34,353 bases of DNA, taken from positions 1 through 34,353 of the forward strand of contig JAAWAX010000040.1 of NCBI GenBank assembly GCA_022792395.1, given 5' to 3'. A program made the position numbers and the translations under genes. The first letter of the stretch is position 1. Each line of letters begins with the position of its first letter. Origin of the DNA: Clostridia bacterium. Lineage in GTDB: Bacteria; Bacillota; Clostridia; TANB77; CAG-508. A model generated the notes under the pieces. It saw only the letters and a program-made list of their open reading frames with translations. It was not told the DNA's origin and searched no databases. Shown one piece after another: positions 16,855-25,012 of the stretch.

Positions 16855-17402
16855 ATGTTTGAAACATGGGAAGAATTAGAAAAATCAATCGTTAACTGTA
16901 ACAAATGTAAATTATATAAAACAAGACAAAATATTGTATTTGGAGTAGGAAATAGACAAGCAGAAATCATGTTCATTGGAGAAGGTCCGGGAGCAGATGA
17001 AGATAGGATACGGAGAACCATTTGTAGGAAGAGCGGGGAAATTAATGGATATGGCTTTTCAAACAGTTGGTATCAAAAGGGAAGAAGTGTATATTGCTAA
17101 TGTTGTAAAATGCAGGCCACCAGCAAATCGAAATCCAGAAGAAGATGAGGCTTATGAGTGTTTGAATTATTTAAGAAATCAAGTGCTTTTAGTAAAACCT
17201 AAAATTATTGTATTGCTTCGGAAGTATAGCACTTAAAAATATTTTGGGGAAAGAATATGGAATAACAGCATCTAGAGGAAAATGGATTGAGAAAAAAGGG
17301 ATTAAATATATGCCAACATGGCACCCAGCAGCATTGCTACGTGATGAAACGAAAAAAATTGATTTTATTAAAGATTTAAAATTAGTATTAGAAGAAAAAT
17401 AA
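16855..17402 (+). CDS. udg: Family-4 uracil-DNA glycosylase, two +1 shifts at CGG
   Basis: Removes uracil from DNA. Starting at ATG 16855, Cys15 and Cys18 are followed by motif A GEGPGADEDRI. The frame then meets CGG (17011). Skipping C gives Gly53-Glu-Pro-Phe-Val-Gly-Arg-Ala-Gly, the family signature. The same event at 17219 (CTT CGG) gives Gly122-Ser and leads to WHPAALLR with the conserved His156. Cys86 (VVKCRPP) and Cys102 complete the four iron-sulphur ligands, which sit in different frames from Cys15/18. The total of 181 residues is near the usual length. Two independent C insertions in one small gene, with all motifs intact, are hard to explain by decay. The start is uncertain because a repeat replaces the normal upstream region; ATG 16789 inside the repeat is an alternative. 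Confidence 0.88.
17011..17013 (+). other. CGG +1 recoding site 5 (udg, first)
   Basis: ATA CGG A: in frame, codon 53. Skipping C restores the Gly of the G-E-P-F-V-G-R-A-G signature of family-4 uracil-DNA glycosylases. Confidence 0.9.
17219..17221 (+). other. CGG +1 recoding site 6 (udg, second)
   Basis: CTT CGG A: in frame after the first shift, codon 122. Skipping C restores Gly-Ser in the L-L-G-S region and leads to the HPAALLR motif. Confidence 0.9.
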
Positions 17403-17491
17403 TACGTTATCAATAGGCTGATTTTGCTAAATAGCATAATTAACCTTTCGTTTTGAGAAAATAATTAGAATGGACTACACAGTCATTTAGA

Positions 17492-17520
17492 TTGACATAG
17501 AATAACATCTATAATACAAT
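17492..17520 (+). promoter_or_regulatory. Promoter of the GltD-like gene
   Basis: TTGACA (17492-17497) and TACAAT (17515-17520) are separated by 17 bases, about 28 bases before the ATG at 17549. Confidence 0.7.
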
Positions 17521-17548
17521 ACATAAAAAAGTAAGGAATGAGGCAGAA

Positions 17549-18808
17549 ATGGAAAAAATAAACGAAAAATCGAGTTATTGTTTGAATTGTAAAGCAAAGC
17601 CATGTTCTACGAAAGGATGTCCACTAGGAAATCAAATTCCACAGTTTATAGAACAAATAAAACAAGGTGATTATGTGGAGGCATATAAAATATTGTCAGA
17701 AACAACAGTTTTACAAGGTGTTTGCGGAAGAATCTGTCCTCACCAAAAGCAATGTCAAGGATCTTGTGTAAGAGGGATTAAAGGAGAACCAGTTTCTATA
17801 GGAGATTTAGAAGCACTTTGTTTTGATGCTATGGTAGAGGAAGAAGATAGTTTATTAAAATGCTATGCAGAGGAAATGAAATTAAATAAAACGAATAAAA
17901 AAGTAGCTATCATAGGAGGTGGACCAGCAGGACTAACAGCGAGTGCTTTTTTAGCCAAGAGAGGAATAGAAGTAACTATCTATGAAAAATATGATTATTT
18001 AGGTGGATTATTAGTACATGGAATTCCAGAATTTAGATTGCCAAAAGAAATTGTACAAAGAACAATTGATAAAATTTTACGATTAGGAATTAAAGTTAAT
18101 TACCATCAACAATTAGGAAAAAATCTTTTTTTGAAAGATTTAGAAGAACAGTACGATGCTATTTTTCTTAGTATTGGTGCCAATCAATCATCTAAAATGG
18201 GTGTTGAGGGAGAAGAATTACTAGGAGTGTTTGGAGGAAATGAACTTTTAGAATATAAATTACATCCAGATTATAAAGGGAAAACAGTTGCTGTAATAGG
18301 TGGCGGAAATGTAGCTATGGATTGTGCTAGAACTATTAAAAGGTTGGGAGCAAAAGAAGTAATGGTAATCTATCGAAGAGCTAGAGAGCAAATGCCAGCT
18401 GAAGATAAAGAAGTAGAAGAAGCAATGCAAGAAGGAATTAGGTTTCTATTTCAAAATAATATTGTAAAGATAATAGGGAAAAATCAAGTAGAAAAAGTAG
18501 AATTAATAAAGACAAAACTGGTGCAAAAGGAAGATGACAATAGATTAGTGCCAATTAATATAGAAGGAAGTAACTATGAAATAGAGATAGATAATATTAT
18601 CATGGCATTAGGATCTAGAGTGGAACCTTATGTTAGAGAATTGGGATTAGAAACAAATAAGTGGGGAAATATTGAAATAAATGAAAAGTATCAAACTTCT
18701 GATCCTAAAATATATGCAGGTGGAGATTTAGCAGGTGTGAAATCAACGGTAGCTTGGGCTGCACATTCTGGAAGGGAAGCGGCCAAAAGTATCATAGAAA
18801 ACATTTAA
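17549..18808 (+). CDS. NAD(P)-dependent oxidoreductase, glutamate synthase small subunit-like
   Basis: A 419-residue protein. The N-terminal cysteine-rich domain (CLNCKAKPCSTKGCPLG at about 8-24; CGRICPHQKQCQGSC at about 54-68) would hold 4Fe-4S clusters. A FAD-binding GGGPAGLTASAF (about 121-132) is followed by YEKYDYLGG, and an NAD(P)-binding VIGGGNVAMDCA (about 249-260). The end carries YAGGDLAG, the second FAD contact. The layout is that of GltD and related electron-bifurcating or transfer subunits. No large glutamate synthase subunit is adjacent, so it may serve another partner. The frame is intact; all CGG triplets (TGC GGA, GGC GGA, ACG GTA, GCG GCC) are out of frame. Confidence 0.87.
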   Translation: MEKINEKSSYCLNCKAKPCSTKGCPLGNQIPQFIEQIKQGDYVEAYKILSETTVLQGVCGRICPHQKQCQGSCVRGIKGEPVSIGDLEALCFDAMVEEEDSLLKCYAEEMKLNKTNKKVAIIGGGPAGLTASAFLAKRGIEVTIYEKYDYLGGLLVHGIPEFRLPKEIVQRTIDKILRLGIKVNYHQQLGKNLFLKDLEEQYDAIFLSIGANQSSKMGVEGEELLGVFGGNELLEYKLHPDYKGKTVAVIGGGNVAMDCARTIKRLGAKEVMVIYRRAREQMPAEDKEVEEAMQEGIRFLFQNNIVKIIGKNQVEKVELIKTKLVQKEDDNRLVPINIEGSNYEIEIDNIIMALGSRVEPYVRELGLETNKWGNIEINEKYQTSDPKIYAGGDLAGVKSTVAWAAHSGREAAKSIIENI

Positions 18809-18838
18809 TATTTATGTATTTAGGAGAAAGAACAATAT

Positions 18839-18877
18839 AAAAAAATCAAATTCCCAGTCTGGAATTTGATTTTTTTT
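18839..18877 (+). terminator. Intrinsic terminator after the GltD-like gene
   Basis: AAAAAATCAAATTCC pairs with GGAATTTGATTTTTTTT around a six-base loop and ends in eight T residues. Confidence 0.8.
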
Positions 18878-18901
18878 CTTGTATAGGAAAAATATTCCAC
18901 A

Positions 18902-18997
18902 CAAAATTGCTTTGCAATTTTGGCGGATGAACAATTAAATGGGGCTTGAAAGATATAAGTTTAAATATAGAGAACTAAAATCAAGCCCCTATTGTTC
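18902..18997. repeat. Hairpins between convergent genes
   Basis: AAAATTGC/GCAATTTT forms a small hairpin (about 18903-18920). A larger inverted repeat follows, GAACAAT (18929-18935) plus GGGGCTTGA (18941-18949) with TCAAGCCCC (18981-18989) plus ATTGTTC (18991-18997). It lies five bases beyond the stop of the minus-strand gene. A terminator role is possible but there is no clear T-run. Confidence 0.5.
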
Positions 18998-19001
18998 TTT
19001 T

Positions 19002-20105
19002 CTACTCGATTATGTGTTGTTCTTCAGAAGAAGCACCAAAAATAAGTTTTTTAAGTAGTTTAATAGCACGCATAAAAATATTTTCATTTTTGGTAATAAC
19101 TTTTAAAGCAGTTTCAAATTGACCACTTTCTAGCAAGTTATATTTATATTCTAGAGCTTCCATTTTTGAAACATAGTAATCATTAAAAAAAGTATATCCT
19201 TCTGTACAACCGATAAAATCTTTAAAAGTATATAATTTTTGTCTATATTTTTCAACACCTTCTAAATCTACAATTTTATCAAAAGCTTTATCAAAATAAC
19301 TAGATATAATAAGATTTTGTGTTCTCATAAAAGTTAAAGTTATTTCATGTTTTAGTTCTTCAATTTTTTCAATCATTCCATCTACTTTTTTATTTCTAGT
19401 ATCAATTTGGGCAATTTTGTTATTAAGTTTAATAATAGCTTCTTCATGGTTAAGAATATCATCAATAGCATTTTGAATTGACATGAAAGCTTTTGGAGAA
19501 GTCAATTCCGAAAAAGTTTTTTTGAAATTATCATAACTTTTTAGAGTGCTTTCAAACAAAATGTCTTCACCAGTAATATAAGCTAACTGGTTAACGAGAC
19601 AACATTCTAGAGGATAGTAAGAAGGGCTAGTAGTTTCAAAACTAATACCAAAATATTTTACATATTCTTTTGGAATTCCATTAATTTTGGAAGACATCAA
19701 CTGAACGGCTGCTTCATTTAGACCTAGTCCATATATTTTAAATTCAGTATAATCACAAAGTCCCATTCTAATTAAATAATTTTTTTTATCTTTTACCTCT
19801 TGAATATGATGAATACATTCATGAATAGCAAATTCTTCTAAATCTTCATCATCAATATGTTGATTAAAATAAATAGAACTGTTTTTATAAAAATAATTTG
19901 CTTCTGCCATACCTTCAGGCATTTTTGCCCTATACATATTTAATCTAGATAATTGAATAAATAAATTGTTTTGATTAAGACCATAATTGGGAAAGGTATC
20001 ACAAATTTTTTTTGATATATTTCTTGCCATTGAATTAATTTTCAATGTATCTAGAGGTTTTATTACTTCAATTCCATCTTTTTTTAAATCTGCTTCAATA
20101 CTCAT
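19002..20105 (-). CDS. HEXXH-motif protein of unknown function (putative zinc metallopeptidase)
   Basis: A 367-residue soluble protein. An N-terminal/middle region carries HECIHHIQ (about residues 110-117), an H-E-x-x-H zinc-binding motif preceded by EEFAIHE as in metallopeptidase active-site helices. Residues about 220-260 are rich in Lys/Glu and predicted coiled coil. The C-terminus ends with a basic ...MRAIKLLKKLIFG segment that could be amphipathic. No family is recognised. An AAGGAG-type site precedes the ATG on the minus strand. Two CCG triplets on the plus strand correspond to out-of-frame CGG, so the frame is clean. Direct repeats overlapping its promoter region hint at regulation. 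Confidence 0.7.
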   Translation of the reverse strand: MSIEADLKKDGIEVIKPLDTLKINSMARNISKKICDTFPNYGLNQNNLFIQLSRLNMYRAKMPEGMAEANYFYKNSSIYFNQHIDDEDLEEFAIHECIHHIQEVKDKKNYLIRMGLCDYTEFKIYGLGLNEAAVQLMSSKINGIPKEYVKYFGISFETTSPSYYPLECCLVNQLAYITGEDILFESTLKSYDNFKKTFSELTSPKAFMSIQNAIDDILNHEEAIIKLNNKIAQIDTRNKKVDGMIEKIEELKHEITLTFMRTQNLIISSYFDKAFDKIVDLEGVEKYRQKLYTFKDFIGCTEGYTFFNDYYVSKMEALEYKYNLLESGQFETALKVITKNENIFMRAIKLLKKLIFGASSEEQHIIE

Positions 20106-20120
20106 AGATAATTCTCCTTA

Positions 20121-20167
20121 GTATAATCTATTTCCATTATACTATAAAAAAAGGTATAATCTATTTC
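20121..20167. promoter_or_regulatory. Direct repeats in the promoter region of the HEXXH gene
   Basis: GTATAATCTATTTC occurs twice in direct orientation (20121-20134 and 20154-20167), 33 bases apart, in the 60 bases upstream of the gene. A minus-strand TATAAT lies between the copies. This is operator-like. Confidence 0.4.
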
Positions 20168-20197
20168 AATCATATTAAATGTTGTTTACAGTTTTGT

Positions 20198-20231
20198 GAC
20201 ACAAAATTACAAATTATAATTTGGAGGTGTC
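20198..20231. promoter_or_regulatory. Palindromic operator-like site
   Basis: A perfect palindrome, CAAATTATAATTTG (20210-20223), is flanked by GACAC (20198-20202) and GTGTC (20227-20231). It lies between two divergent genes and just upstream of the -35 at 20254. Confidence 0.4.
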
Positions 20232-20253
20232 GAAATTTGTCAACGAGATTTTC

Positions 20254-20282
20254 TTGACATGTTAGTTCTATCCATGTATAAT
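20254..20282 (+). promoter_or_regulatory. Perfect consensus promoter of the coiled-coil repeat gene
   Basis: TTGACA (20254-20259) and TATAAT (20277-20282) are separated by 17 bases, about 40 bases before the ATG with an AGGAGG site between. Confidence 0.8.
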
Positions 20283-20322
20283 AATAAAACAATCGATTGT
20301 ACTAAAAAGAAAGGAGGAAATT

Positions 20323-20766
20323 ATGAACAAGACTGAAAAAAATGAAATACTGGATGCTATTCAAAATGTTAATGCAAAATTAGATGTTATACAAAAGGAA
20401 GTAGCAAAGATTCCAGAAATACAAAAGGAAGTAGCAAAAATTCCAGAAATACAAAAGGAAGTAGCAAAAATTCCAGAAATACAAAAAGAAGTAGCAAAAA
20501 TTCCAGAAATGCAAAAGGAAATAGCAAAAATACCAGAAATGCAAAAACAAATAATAGAACTACAAAAAGAAACAAGAAGTATCAGCAGAAGTGTAGCAGT
20601 TATTGAATATGAACATGGAGACAAGCTAAAAGCACTATTTGATGCTTTTACAACACACACAGAAAAAATGGAACAACAAGATAAAAGAATTAATCTTTGC
20701 GAAAATAAGTTAGAAAACCATGAATTAGAATTATATTATTTAAAATCTAAAGTTCAAGGTTTATAA
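20323..20766 (+). CDS. Coiled-coil protein with five 10-residue repeats
   Basis: A 147-residue hydrophilic protein without membrane spans. Residues 26-75 are five consecutive copies of a decapeptide, EVAKIPEIQK, with slight drift in the last two (I to M, V to I). Flanking regions (NKTEKNEILDAIQNVNAKLD before; DKRINLCENKLENHELELYYLK after) are heptad-like. The Pro in each repeat would kink a helix every ten residues. I do not recognise the family; it resembles short coiled-coil proteins common in gut Clostridia. It has its own strong promoter and an AGGAGG site, so it is likely well expressed. Confidence 0.7.
   Translation: MNKTEKNEILDAIQNVNAKLDVIQKEVAKIPEIQKEVAKIPEIQKEVAKIPEIQKEVAKIPEMQKEIAKIPEMQKQIIELQKETRSISRSVAVIEYEHGDKLKALFDAFTTHTEKMEQQDKRINLCENKLENHELELYYLKSKVQGL
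20398..20547 (+). repeat. Five tandem 30-bp coding repeats
   Basis: Units start at 20398, 20428, 20458, 20488 and 20518. The first three differ at one base and the last two carry a few more changes, indicating recent expansion by slippage or unequal exchange. Copy number may vary between strains. Confidence 0.9.
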
Positions 20767-20768
20767 AA

Positions 20769-20808
20769 GCCTATTAGAACATAGATAAAGATATCAGTTC
20801 TAATAGGC
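20769..20808. terminator. Hairpin between convergent genes (leuS terminator)
   Basis: A 12-bp perfect stem, GCCTATTAGAAC (20769-20780) with its complement at 20797-20808. On the minus strand it is followed by TTTTATA, fitting termination of leuS. On the plus strand there is no T-run. Confidence 0.65.
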
Positions 20809-20820
20809 TAAAGATTATCA

Positions 20821-23211
20821 TTATTTCACAACAATATTATAAATCTTATTTTTTACGTAAATCTCTTTTATAATCATTTTATCATCTAATTTAGAATCAA
20901 TTACTTCGTGAACTTTTTGTTTTACAACAGTTTCTTCTTCATCAGGAGTAATCTGAATGGTTGCCTTTAACTTACCATTAAATTGAATTGGTAATGTTAT
21001 TTCATTTGCTATTGTTTTTTCTTCATCATATTCAGGCCATTTTTCATAAGAAATTGTATTAGTATGACCTAAAATATTCCACAATTCTTCCGTAATATGA
21101 GGCGCAACAGGATTTAGTAATTTTAAGAAACCTTCTGCATAAGCAAGTGGAAAAACATCTTCTTTATTAGCATGATTAATAAATATCATCATTTGGGAAA
21201 TAGCAGTATTAAAATTCATAGTTTCATAATCACTAGTAACTTTTTTTACGGTATAATGATACGTTCTTTCAAGGGTTTGATTTGATTCATTTTTTATTTT
21301 TCCAGATTCGGTATATAATCTCCAAACTCTATCTAGAAATTTTTTCGAACCATCAATACCATTTGGATCCCATGGTTTAGAGGCTTCAATTGGTCCCATA
21401 AACATTTCATAAACTCTTAAAGCATCTGCTCCATATTGTTTTATCATATCATCTGGATTAATAACATTACCTTTTGATTTGCTCATCTTTTCGCCATTAG
21501 TACCTAAAATCATACCCTGATGGCGTAGTTTGGCAAATGGTTCTTTTACTGGAACAACACCTTTATTATATAAGTAGTTATTCCAAAATCTAGAATATAG
21601 TAAATGTCCAACAGCATGTTCTGGACCACCTACATATAAATCAACTGGTAACCAATATTCTAATAACTTTTTATTAGCTAATTCATCTTGATTCTTGGGG
21701 TCAATATATCTTAAGAAATACCAACTTGAGCCAGCAGCTCCTGGCATAGTGCTTGTTTCACGTTTAGCAGGTTTACCATTAAAGTTAGTGTTTACCCAAT
21801 TGGTTGCTTTATCTAAAGGAGAAGCACCTACTTTTGAAGGAGCATAGTCTTCTAGTTCTGGTAAAACTAAAGGTAAATCATCATCTAGCAATGCCTTCAT
21901 CTCATCATCAATATATACAATTGGAATCGGTTCACCCCAATAACGTTGTCTTGCAAAAATCCATTCACGAAGTTTATAATTTACTTTTTTTGTACCAATT
22001 CTATTTTCTTCTAACCAAGTAATCATTTTATGAATAGCATCTTTTTTGTCTAAACCATTTAAGAAATCAGAATTAATATGTAATCCATCATCAGTAAAGG
22101 CTTCTTTAGAAATATCTCCACCTTCTAGGACAGGAATAATAGTAAGACCAAATTTTGTAGCAAATTCATAATCTCTTTGATCGTGTGCTGGAACTGCCAT
22201 AATACATCCAGTTCCATAAGTTGACAAAACATAATCAGAAATCCAAATAGGAATTTCCTTTCCATTTACTGGATTGATAGCATAGCTACCTGTAAATACA
22301 CCAGTTTTATCTTTATTTAATTCTGTTCTTTCTAAATCAGATTTACTAGCAGCTAATTTTTTATATTCATCAACAGCTTGTCTGTATTTTGGTGTAGTAA
22401 TTTGATTTACTAATTCTAATTCTGGTGCTAACACACAATAAGTTGCTCCAAATAGCGTATCAGGTCTAGTAGTAAATACAGTAAAATCTAAACTATCATA
22501 ATTAGCTACTTTGAATACTACTTCAGCACCTTCGCTACGACCAATCCAATTCTTTTGAATTTCTTTGGTAGACTCTGGCCAATCAATTTCATCTAAACCA
22601 TTTAATAAAATATCAGCATATTGAGGAATATCTAAAACCCATTGTTTCATATTTTTACGAATAACTGGAAAGCCACCTCTTTCACTTTTTCCGTTGATAA
22701 CTTCATCATTTGATAGTACACACCCCAATTCTTCACACCAGTTAACAGGCATTTCAATTAGTTTAGCAAGACCATCTTCATATAGTTGTTTAAAAATCCA
22801 TTGTGTCCATTTATAATAATCAGAATCACAAGTAGAAATTTCTTTATCCCAATCAAAAGAAAGCCCAAGCATTTTTAATTGTTTCTTAAAAGTAGTAATA
22901 TTACTAGCTGTAAAACCAGCAGGATGATTTCCAGTCTTTATGGCATATTGCTCTGCTGGAAGACCAAAGGCATCCCATCCCATTGGGTGTAAAACATTAT
23001 ATCCTTGCATTCTTTTCATTCTAGACATAATATCAGTAGCGGTATATCCTTCTGGGTGTCCTACATGTAAGCCTTGTCCAGAAGGATAAGGAAACATATC
23101 TAAAGCATAAAATTTTGGTTTTGAAAAATCCCATACATCGGTGAAAAAAGTTTTGTTTTCATCCCAATAATTTTGCCATTTCTTTTCAATTTCATTAAAT
23201 TTATATTCCAT
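20821..23211 (-). CDS. leuS: Leucyl-tRNA synthetase
   Basis: A class I aminoacyl-tRNA synthetase that charges tRNA-Leu, 796 residues, near the bacterial norm. HVGHP (49-53) is the HIGH motif and KMSKS (about 574-578) the second signature. The editing (CP1) domain carries [12 protein letters not shown] and [33 protein letters not shown] precedes the catalytic half, and a C-terminal anticodon-binding and LeuRS tail domain ends the protein. The frame is intact over nearly 800 codons with no in-frame CGG. This matters as a control for the CGG pattern. Confidence 0.97.
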   Translation of the reverse strand: MEYKFNEIEKKWQNYWDENKTFFTDVWDFSKPKFYALDMFPYPSGQGLHVGHPEGYTATDIMSRMKRMQGYNVLHPMGWDAFGLPAEQYAIKTGNHPAGFTASNITTFKKQLKMLGLSFDWDKEISTCDSDYYKWTQWIFKQLYEDGLAKLIEMPVNWCEELGCVLSNDEVINGKSERGGFPVIRKNMKQWVLDIPQYADILLNGLDEIDWPESTKEIQKNWIGRSEGAEVVFKVANYDSLDFTVFTTRPDTLFGATYCVLAPELELVNQITTPKYRQAVDEYKKLAASKSDLERTELNKDKTGVFTGSYAINPVNGKEIPIWISDYVLSTYGTGCIMAVPAHDQRDYEFATKFGLTIIPVLEGGDISKEAFTDDGLHINSDFLNGLDKKDAIHKMITWLEENRIGTKKVNYKLREWIFARQRYWGEPIPIVYIDDEMKALLDDDLPLVLPELEDYAPSKVGASPLDKATNWVNTNFNGKPAKRETSTMPGAAGSSWYFLRYIDPKNQDELANKKLLEYWLPVDLYVGGPEHAVGHLLYSRFWNNYLYNKGVVPVKEPFAKLRHQGMILGTNGEKMSKSKGNVINPDDMIKQYGADALRVYEMFMGPIEASKPWDPNGIDGSKKFLDRVWRLYTESGKIKNESNQTLERTYHYTVKKVTSDYETMNFNTAISQMMIFINHANKEDVFPLAYAEGFLKLLNPVAPHITEELWNILGHTNTISYEKWPEYDEEKTIANEITLPIQFNGKLKATIQITPDEEETVVKQKVHEVIDSKLDDKMIIKEIYVKNKIYNIVVK

Positions 23212-23273
23212 AAAATGAGACTCCTTTCATCGTTTAAAAATGCTAAAATTGATTTTTTATTTTAACTTTTCAT

Positions 23274-23302
23274 ATTATATAATAAAATCCCTACGGTTTC
23301 AA
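23274..23302 (-). promoter_or_regulatory. Promoter of leuS
   Basis: On the minus strand TTGAAA (complement of 23297-23302) and TATAAT (complement of 23274-23279) are separated by 17 bases, about 60 bases before the start codon. Confidence 0.65.
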
Positions 23303-23337
23303 GCAAAAAACGATTTTAAATTTAAATTTTAATTTTA

Positions 23338-23366
23338 TTGAATTTAAAATTTAAAAATGATACAAT
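23338..23366 (+). promoter_or_regulatory. Promoter of the HD-domain gene pair
   Basis: TTGAAT (23338-23343) and TACAAT (23361-23366) are separated by 17 bases, followed by a GAGGTG site and ATG at 23385. Confidence 0.6.
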
Positions 23367-23384
23367 ATCAAACGAGGTGTAAAC

Positions 23385-24164
23385 ATGATTGATATACAAA
23401 AAGCCAAGCAAGAATTAAAAAAATATGTGAGTAATTATGATATACAAAACAATAGAATTAGAGTGAAAATAGGACATATTGAAAGAACAGCAACCATAGC
23501 CAAAGAAATAGCAAAAAATATGAAATTATCAGAAGAAGACATCCAATTAGCAGAATTAATAGGATTATTACATGATATAGGAAGATTTGAACAAGTAAAA
23601 AGATATAATACTTTTTTTGATAAAGATAGTGTGAATCATGGAGAATTGGGAGTACAAATTTTATTTGAAAAAGATTTTATTCGAGATTTTATAGAAGATA
23701 AACAATATGATGAAGTTATAAAAAAATCAATTTTAAACCATAATAGAAATAAAGAAAATATAGAGACAAAGAATGAAAAAGAGATATTACATTCAAAAAT
23801 TATCAGAGATGCTGACAAAACTGACATCCTATATATGTTGACTTTTGAAGACAAAGAAACAGCATGGGGAAGTGCTAACATAGAAAAAGAAAAAATATCA
23901 GATGAAATTTATCGAGAGTTTAAAGAAGACAAAGCGATTCATTATGAGAAAAGAAAAACAGCAGTAGATGCATTAGTAAGTCATTTTGCTTATGTATATG
24001 ATTTTGAGGATGAACATTCATTACAAATAGTGAAAGACAAAGGATATTTTGATAAAATATATCAAAGATTTGAATTTGAGGATAAAGAAACACAAGAAAA
24101 AATCCGTCAGATTTATGAAATGGTAAGAGAGTGTATGGAAAAGAACGGAGAGAAAAGTAAATGA
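23385..24164 (+). CDS. HD-domain phosphohydrolase, copy 1
   Basis: A 259-residue protein with the HD metal-binding core LIGLLHDIGRFEQ (His63, Asp64), a preceding conserved His in VKIGHIERT, the downstream ILNHNRNKEN and the final Asp in IIRDADKTDIL. These are the ligands of HD-type phosphohydrolases/nucleases. The substrate is unknown. The last ATGA overlaps the start of the next gene, a paralogue with the same opening MIDIQKAKQELKK, so the pair arose by tandem duplication and is co-translated. Both CGG-free in frame. Confidence 0.8.
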   Translation: MIDIQKAKQELKKYVSNYDIQNNRIRVKIGHIERTATIAKEIAKNMKLSEEDIQLAELIGLLHDIGRFEQVKRYNTFFDKDSVNHGELGVQILFEKDFIRDFIEDKQYDEVIKKSILNHNRNKENIETKNEKEILHSKIIRDADKTDILYMLTFEDKETAWGSANIEKEKISDEIYREFKEDKAIHYEKRKTAVDALVSHFAYVYDFEDEHSLQIVKDKGYFDKIYQRFEFEDKETQEKIRQIYEMVRECMEKNGEKSK

Positions 24165-24929
24165 TAGATATACAAAAAGCCAAACAAGAATTAAAAAAAC
24201 ATGTGGAAGGGCAAAAAATAGATAACCCAAGAGTTGCCAATAAATTAGACCATATTTTAAGAGTATCAGAAATTAGTAAAAAATTAGCAATGGAATTGAA
24301 TTTAGCAGAAGAGAAAATACAGTTAGCTCAATTAATTGGATTGCTTCATGACATTGGTAGATTTGAACAATATAAAATATCGGATATTACGAAAAAATTT
24401 AATCATGGAGAGGCAGGGGTAGAATTACTAAAAAAAGATAACTATATAAGAAAATATATTGAAGAAAATAAATATGATGAAATCATATATACAGCAGTAT
24501 ATGAACATAACAGATATAAATTGACTCCACGGACTAACAGAAGAGAAAGAGTTGTTTTGTAAAATTATCAAAGATGCTGATAAAATAGACCTTATTTATG
24601 AAGGGGCAGAGATTTATTGGAAAAAACCAGAAGTGATAGAAGAAATTGAGAGAGCAAAATTATCCCCCAAAATGCTAGAGGATTTTTATCAATATAAATT
24701 AGCAGATATTAGAAATAAAATAAGTCAGCTAGATGAAGTTTTAAGATTTACATCTTATATTTTTGATATTAATTTTGGATATAGTTTTAAGATTTTAAAA
24801 GAAAATAATTATATTAGTAAGATGATTGATAGGTTTGATTATCAGATGCCAGAGACAAAAGAAGAAATGATGAAAATAAAAGAGATAGCAAATGAATATA
24901 TAGAAAAAAAATGTAATCAGTACAAATAA
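24161..24929 (+). CDS. HD-domain phosphohydrolase, copy 2, read through a +1 shift at CGG
   Basis: A paralogue of the preceding gene with the same start MIDIQKAKQELKK and the HD core LIGLLHDIGRFEQ at the same positions (His63, Asp64). After codon 123 (HNRYKLTP) the frame meets CGG and stops about 12 codons later. Skipping C gives Gly124-Leu-Thr-Glu-Glu and continues to CKIIKDADKIDLIY, carrying the last Asp ligand, and to a 255-residue end. Copy 1 aligns over its full length across this junction, which is a direct internal control. Without the shift the metal site lacks its last ligand. Confidence 0.82.
24530..24532 (+). other. CGG +1 recoding site 7 (second HD gene)
   Basis: CCA CGG A: in frame, codon 124. 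The adjacent paralogue reads through the equivalent loop without an extra base, showing which frame is right. Confidence 0.85.
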
Positions 24930-25012
24930 TAGGAATTTTTTATAGGGAGATTATTTATGCTGAATAACTTATAAAAAAGTAGAAATGAGGAAGAAAGGAA
25001 ACGAAGAAAGAA

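Noticed and set aside
20398..20547. CRISPR-like array of 30-bp repeats
   Set aside because: Units are directly contiguous without spacers and encode a continuous peptide repeat.
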